DNA from: Cryptomeria japonica
Taxonomy: Eukaryota; Streptophyta; Pinopsida; Cupressales; Cupressaceae
Length of the DNA: 64,000 bases
Assembly: GCF_030272615.1 (NCBI RefSeq)
Contig: NC_081409.1
Coordinates: 651,650,468-651,714,467, forward strand
Reading direction: 5' to 3'
Shown one piece after another: positions 58,661-64,000 of the stretch. Within the stretch, counting starts at the first letter, position 1; every line of letters begins with the position of its first letter. The position numbers and the translations under genes were made by a program. The notes below the pieces were generated by a model. The model did no database searches and was not told the DNA's origin. It saw nothing but the letters and a program-made list of their open reading frames with translations.

Positions 58661-61600
58661 ATTTTTTTGTTCTAGGTTTATCTTTATTTTTGTTGTAGGT
58701 GGTGTTAAGGAGTACATGTCTAGACATGCATTTGAAAGTTTGTGACAAATTAATGAATTCTCATAATATGGTAAGCATCAAATGTTCAAATTTTGTGACA
58801 TTTTTTAATATCAAGTTCATTAATTTGATACTTTGTGTCATTATTGTTTGGTATATAGGTCCATCCCATTAAACTTTAGATGGTACAATGGATATATATA
58901 TATATACATGTTCAAATTAGATATTCTTTGATATCTATTCTAATTAGATATATCCCCTTAAGACATGTATCCTATTTTAATATCTAACTAAGTTTTGTTG
59001 TAGGTAGATCCTAGTTTTTGTTGTAGCTAGTGTTAACGAGTTCATGAATTTAATTAAATCAATAATTCCAATAAAATGGTAAGCTTCAATTTTTGAATGT
59101 TTAATTAAATTCTATTATTAGTATGTATACATACATAGTGCAATTTTGTTTTTTTTTGTGTATGAACATTTAATTCTAATTAACTCATTTTTTATTGCAT
59201 AGGTCTCCTACAACCTCAAATTGTCTCTATGAGGATATAATATATAGATCTTGAACTTTATTGTCTTTACGAGGATCAATTTTAATGTTATTTCCTAGAT
59301 AAATTGAACTTTTTAACAATATGTATGAATTTTAAACATTGAGTTCTATTTTTAAGATGTGGATCAAATTTTTAATGTTAAATTGAATAATAGATCTATA
59401 ATTTATTCCTTCATTTTTAATCTTAATGTGTGTATATTATTTAATTTAAATGTCTATACTATTTAATATGGGTATATTATTTATTGCTTCATTTATAATG
59501 TATGTATATATATTATAATTTATTGCTTCATTTGTAATCTTAATGTGTGTATATTATTTAATTTAAATGTGTACATATTATCTAATATACATGCATATTA
59601 TTTATTACTTCATGTTTGTAATGAAATAATTATATGTGTACATATATTATAATCTATCAATTGACTCATTTGTAATGTTTTAATGTGTGTGTATTTAATT
59701 TCAATGTGTGTAGTATTTTATTTATGTGTATATTATTTATTGCTTTATTTGAGATCAAGGTACAAGCATTGTTAGAAATCAATAAAACATGTGCATAAGA
59801 AGGCACATTATAAAGTCCATACGTGTAGAACAAAGTACTAGAGAAATCATAATATCCATCAAATGTACTAAAGCACATACATAATAAAGTCAAACAAACG
59901 GTGTACTGAAATAAGTCTATGAAACATGTAAATATATAAAAATAAGTCCACAATGAAACAAACTGTGTACTAAAATATAAGTTTGTGAAACATGCATATA
60001 TATAAAAATCTATATAGCCCCTAAAATCAAGAGGATTCCCTAAAATCTAGACTCCTCTTCAATCCATGTGAACCAGAACAAAGAGAATCACTCTGTAGGA
60101 CAAAAATGAACTTGAAATCAAATTTTTAAAACTATTTAAAATGACTTAAAATATTTAATTTTTAATATAAACAAGTTCTACATGTATACATATATATGTA
60201 TATATAACTTCAAATTTATAAATACAAAATTCATCAACATACATTAATTGCCTCATCTGCAACAACTGATGGTGGAGAAGCACTTGCCACAACCTCAAGT
60301 GGATGATTCGACATGGAAGTCAGTGTCACTCCCTAAACATGTACCAACATTAATGTATTTATAAATTTATCAAGTATGATGAACAATGGAAGTTATGACT
60401 TATAAAATAAATCAATTAATTAAAAGTCAATCGAATTAAATATAACCCAAAAGGTGTGTTGAGATCCATATGTGTCGATAGAAGACTAAATCAATCAAAA
60501 GATGAAGTCAATGTGTCCCCAACCATGCTCTAGAAACAACTTACATATGTAGTTATTAAATAACTTTTATTTAATTTATATATTTAATTTTTATGTCTAT
60601 TATAAATTAGAATTAGATATCTATACAAATAAAAAAAATTTAAATAATGAATTCAACATATATGTATCTACTTATCTATCATGACAATCCATCAGATGAT
60701 TGTGAGCGCATACAAAATCAACATATGAAACAATATCATGATCAGAGGCTCCATGTACAACTAAAGTGGATGGACCATGTCCACTTAAAGTGGATGCAAC
60801 ATCATTGGGGCCATAGCATAATCAATTACACCTTGTACAAAAATGGGGTGCCAATGTGTGAGGAATGGATATACTACCAACATCTCCTCCTGATGCTCCT
60901 CCATCATTAGAGAGAGCTGCCATATCAAATATCTTCTCAATAAGGTTGGTAGTGTGCTCAGTCAATTCACCCAATGCCGATATCATGAAATGTTGATGAA
61001 TAGGAATAGTAATAGAAATAGAGGAAGTATCCATGATAGGATGATGAGGGACAGGTTGACTAGGATCAACATGTGAACCCAACCTCTATTGTGGTATGCT
61101 GCCACCAACACCCTAGAATGATCTCATCTCAAAATAATTGGGTTTTAAACCCATAACAAACTCTATATATAATTTACACAAAAAGTAAAGATGGACCTCT
61201 AAGTTATTGTGTCATGGTTGGTCAAAGAGCATCCCCCATCGCCTAATGTACATATCACCTCATGGATATGCATGATTTGTTTGAAGTAATTTGTTAATTA
61301 GTGATTGGGTTAATGAAATATGGAGCTAAGTTGGCTTTGGTTGTTTCAGGTTTAAAATTGCCCTATAGGAGAGGCCATCTAAATAGAACTATCATCTCTC
61401 CTCCCTCCATAAATGATATAAAATATAGCTCTACATCAATGGCCCTAACTGCATCAATAATGTTTTCCATCTTTGATGCAAAACACACTATGTGGGGGGA
61501 CATTTAGCATTGCATTAAATTTTTTTTAGAATGGATCTAACATTCTTGTTGATCCTAGCTCAATATTGAGCCTCATCAAATCCAGGGGGTCGAGGTGGAC

Positions 61601-62039
61601 TGTTGAACTAGGTCAGGTGGAAATGGTTGATCATGTGAAGGGGGTGGAGGTGATGGATTAAGCAACTCATATATGTCAAATTCATCCTTGATGTGTATGT
61701 GTCTAGATGGGCAATCTCTGCATATATACACAAATTTTTAAAAATAAATTAAAAATTTAACTTTAATGAATCCATCTATATATATAATTTAAATTATTTT
61801 GACGCAAAATTAAAATTTTCGATCCACATACATGTGTATTAAATCCTAGATCACATGTACACATACATGCACATACATACATATTGAAAGAAAAATTACA
61901 TGTGTACATCTAACTAGATAAATCAAACTATGTACACACGTGTACATTTAATCCTATATATGTACCTATACATATACATACATATCAAGAAATAAATTAC
62001 AATTTAACTCTAGAGATAAATCAAACTATGTTAGGTACA
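58661..62039 (+). other. AT-rich region between the two arrays, no gene recognised
   Basis: 3.4 kb. Small frames exist, such as a minus-strand one at 60822-61082 and a plus-strand one at 61301-61507, but show no domain I know; the less AT-rich part, 60640-61650, could hold a decayed gene. ATATATAC-type microsatellite patches occur near 58895, 59990, 60190 and 61965. Confidence 0.5.
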
Positions 62040-62770
62040 TTGAAATTATAAGGGGTCATAGGATAATTAATATCTTAAGGGGTACCATGTGATAATGAAT
62101 GTCTTAAGGGGTCATGTGATCTAATTAATTCCTTAAGCCTAGGTCATGTGTGATAATGAATATTTTAAGGGATCATGTGATAATTAATTTCTTAAGGGGT
62201 CCTACAAATCAAGTAGAGGTCCGAACGAGATCCTGAATGTTAGGTACATACATTGCAAGTATAAGGGGTCATGCGATAAAGAATGTCTTAAGGGGTCATG
62301 TGTGATTTAATTAATGTCTTAAGCTTGGATCCTATTTTAGAAACAAGTCCTAATACTAAACGTTGATTCAAGTAAACACCAAAAGTATACATGTGGTCAT
62401 GTGATTGAGGATGTCGTAAGGGGTTCCATTTTAGCTTAGAGATGTCCTAAGATCTTGAATGTAAAGTACATGTGCATTACAATTATAAGGGGTCATGTGA
62501 TAATTAACATGTCTTAAGGGGTAATGTGTGATAATGAATGTTTTAAGGGACATTCATGTGTGATAATTAATGTCTTAAGGGGTCCTATTTCAGCTAGAGT
62601 TCCTAATGAGATCCTGAATGACATGCAAATTTACATTGAAAGTATAAGGGGTCATGTGATAATTAATTTATTAAGGGGTCATGTGATAATTTGCATGTCT
62701 TAAGGGGTCATGTGATAATTAACATGTCTTAAGGGGTCCTATGAACCCTTAAGCCTATAATATGTCAAGG
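62040..62770 (-). repeat. Degenerate tandem array, CTTAAGGGG unit in opposite orientation
   Basis: About 20 units of the form CTTAAGGGGTCATGTGATAATTAATGT. The complement shares CCCCTTAAGACAT and TTAATTA with the 58080-58660 unit, so the two arrays are in inverted orientation about 3.4 kb apart. Isolated diverged units continue to about 62960. Confidence 0.88.
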
Positions 62771-63082
62771 ACCATCCTAGAATGGAAAGGCTTAACCCAA
62801 GTTAAGATCTAGTTCATGTGTCTTAAGGATGTCATTATAGGATGACTTAAGAGGATTTCAATGTGATTAGATAAATGAAATCTTAAAGCCTGTCATAATT
62901 CAACTAGAGGTCCTAATCCTAAATGTTGAAACTACACATTGAAAGAGCTTAAGGGTATTTTATCATACTTATATGTCTAATTGTTAAGTACATGTCAATT
63001 ATGAAATTTTAAGCTTGAGTCATGATTGAGAATGTCAAGGAGTTGTATTCAATAGGATGTCAAGTGGTCCTATCTAATATGG

Positions 63083-63280
63083 GTTTTCATTTTGGTTTTG
63101 ATTTTGACTTTTGTTTTCGTTTTCCTCTTTTATGCAAGCTTGTGGTTTGGATTTGAATTTCATTTTTCGTTTTTGTTTTTGTTTTTGTTTCCATTTTCAT
63201 TTTCATTTTCATTTTCATTTTTGTCTTTGTTTTCATTTTTGTTTTTGTTTTCATTTTTGTTTTTGTTTTTATTTTTATTG
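63083..63280 (+). repeat. T-rich simple repeat (TTTTCATTTTCG-like)
   Basis: Runs of TTTTC/G and CATTTT units. The Phe/Leu-rich frame through it (63092-63397) is a by-product. Confidence 0.9.
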
Positions 63281-64000
63281 ATTATGAAAAATAGAGTACT
63301 TTACAAAAAAACAAAACAAAACAAAAAGCTATATAAATTTAAAAACATGATTATATGTAAAACTCTAAATTTATTTAGTATTAAAACCTTAACTTAATTT
63401 CTCTGATAAAAACCTAAACAAAACAATACTTTTTCATTTAAAATTGAAAAAATACATTAAAAATTAATCAAGAAAAAGGGGAAAAAGGCCTACTTGGAGG
63501 GGTTGGGAGGTAGCTGAAGACTCTTTGAATCAAGATCTTGAGTATCTAAAATGAACAAGATCCCGATTGTTAAAAAAATTAAATAGTTTTTCAAATTGGG
63601 ATTCTGATTCATTTAAAATAGGATCTTGATTCATTTTAAAACAAGATCCCATTTAAAAATTTTAGGCTCGAGATCTTATAGCCTACAGGATGTCGACTCA
63701 TTTTTTGTCTCAGGATCCTGATTTTTTTTTGTTGCGCTCCATGTGATTTGATATTTTTTTCTAAGTGTAAAACTTCCACTTTAAGTGGACTCAACTTCTT
63801 CCTCTTACCATGTATTAAATCCTTGTGAGGTATCATCATCAATCATGTACAACCATGCAATCTAGAATAATAGCATGCATCATGTAAGAGACATCAATCA
63901 ATATATCCAATATTCATCCATCATTTGTTCTATATTCATGGATTGTACATCCTCCTAATATTATTTATTTGATGTAATAAATTATTCGTGATGACACATC
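63281..64000 (+). other. AT-rich end of window with repeated AAGATC/GGATC words
   Basis: No gene. Between 63530 and 63715, ATCAAGATCTTGA, AACAAGATCCC, GGATCTTGATTC and GGATCCTGAT recur in both orientations, separated by TCATTTAAAA words. They may be the edge of an unrecognised element. Confidence 0.5.

Noticed and set aside
63092-63397. 101-codon Phe/Leu-rich frame as a membrane protein
   Set aside because: It is a translation of a TTTTC/TTTTCATT simple repeat.
1-64000. CRISPR array, tRNA or rRNA genes, host gene
   Set aside because: The only regular arrays are degenerate minisatellites or subterminal repeats; no tRNA cloverleaf or rRNA signature was recognised, and every protein-like frame is retroelement- or transposon-like or unidentified.

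Overview
This window is plant nuclear DNA made almost entirely of nested transposable elements. The very large nested array, long Copia and Gypsy LTRs, Gypsy elements with a long extra reading frame after pol, and AT-rich decayed spacers suggest a giant-genome gymnosperm, probably a conifer. That is an inference from style, not from a diagnostic gene. I found no ordinary host gene, rRNA, tRNA or CRISPR array.

Left part (1-11717): the 3' end of a Ty1/Copia element (intact RT-RNase H end of the polyprotein, 1-1347, then its 3' LTR). That LTR is split by a complete Gypsy-like element, 'Gypsy A' (2386-10877), with two LTRs, PBS, PPT and a perfect TATGG target duplication. Gypsy A encodes one 1056-aa protein with a retropepsin-like and a G-patch-like region but no reverse transcriptase or integrase.

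Middle (11718-56170): a pyrimidine-rich tract (11718-16017, resuming at 55004) is interrupted by what I read as one 39-kb CACTA (En/Spm) transposon, 16018-55003. It has CACTAGTA termini, a 3-bp TCT target duplication and TGACTAAAT-type subterminal repeats at both ends. Inside it are: a minus-strand Copia element 'Copia B' (18261-33338), whose 3' LTR is split by a second RT-less Gypsy-like element 'Gypsy B' (18361-26186, TSD GATTA); a Copia LTR fragment (35076-36983); a decayed Gypsy pol 'Gypsy C' (36984-39216) with a decayed accessory reading frame (40130-44989), itself split by a solo LTR of the Gypsy A family (40765-42426, TSD ATATA); and AT-rich decayed sequence with one exon-like piece (53811-54050).

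Right part (56171-64000): AT-rich DNA with an exon-like conserved-looking frame (57415-57801), a hairpin, and two arrays of a CCCCTTAAG-containing unit in opposite orientation (58080-58660 and 62040-62770), which may be the subterminal arrays of another, unrecognised transposon.

The elements give a readable order of events. Gypsy B is younger than Copia B, which is younger than the CACTA element, which is younger than the CT tract. Gypsy A is younger than the left Copia, and the solo LTR is younger than Gypsy C. Gypsy A and B share PBS, PPT, leader similarity, LTR ends and GC-rich hairpin modules, so they look like two families of one non-autonomous lineage.
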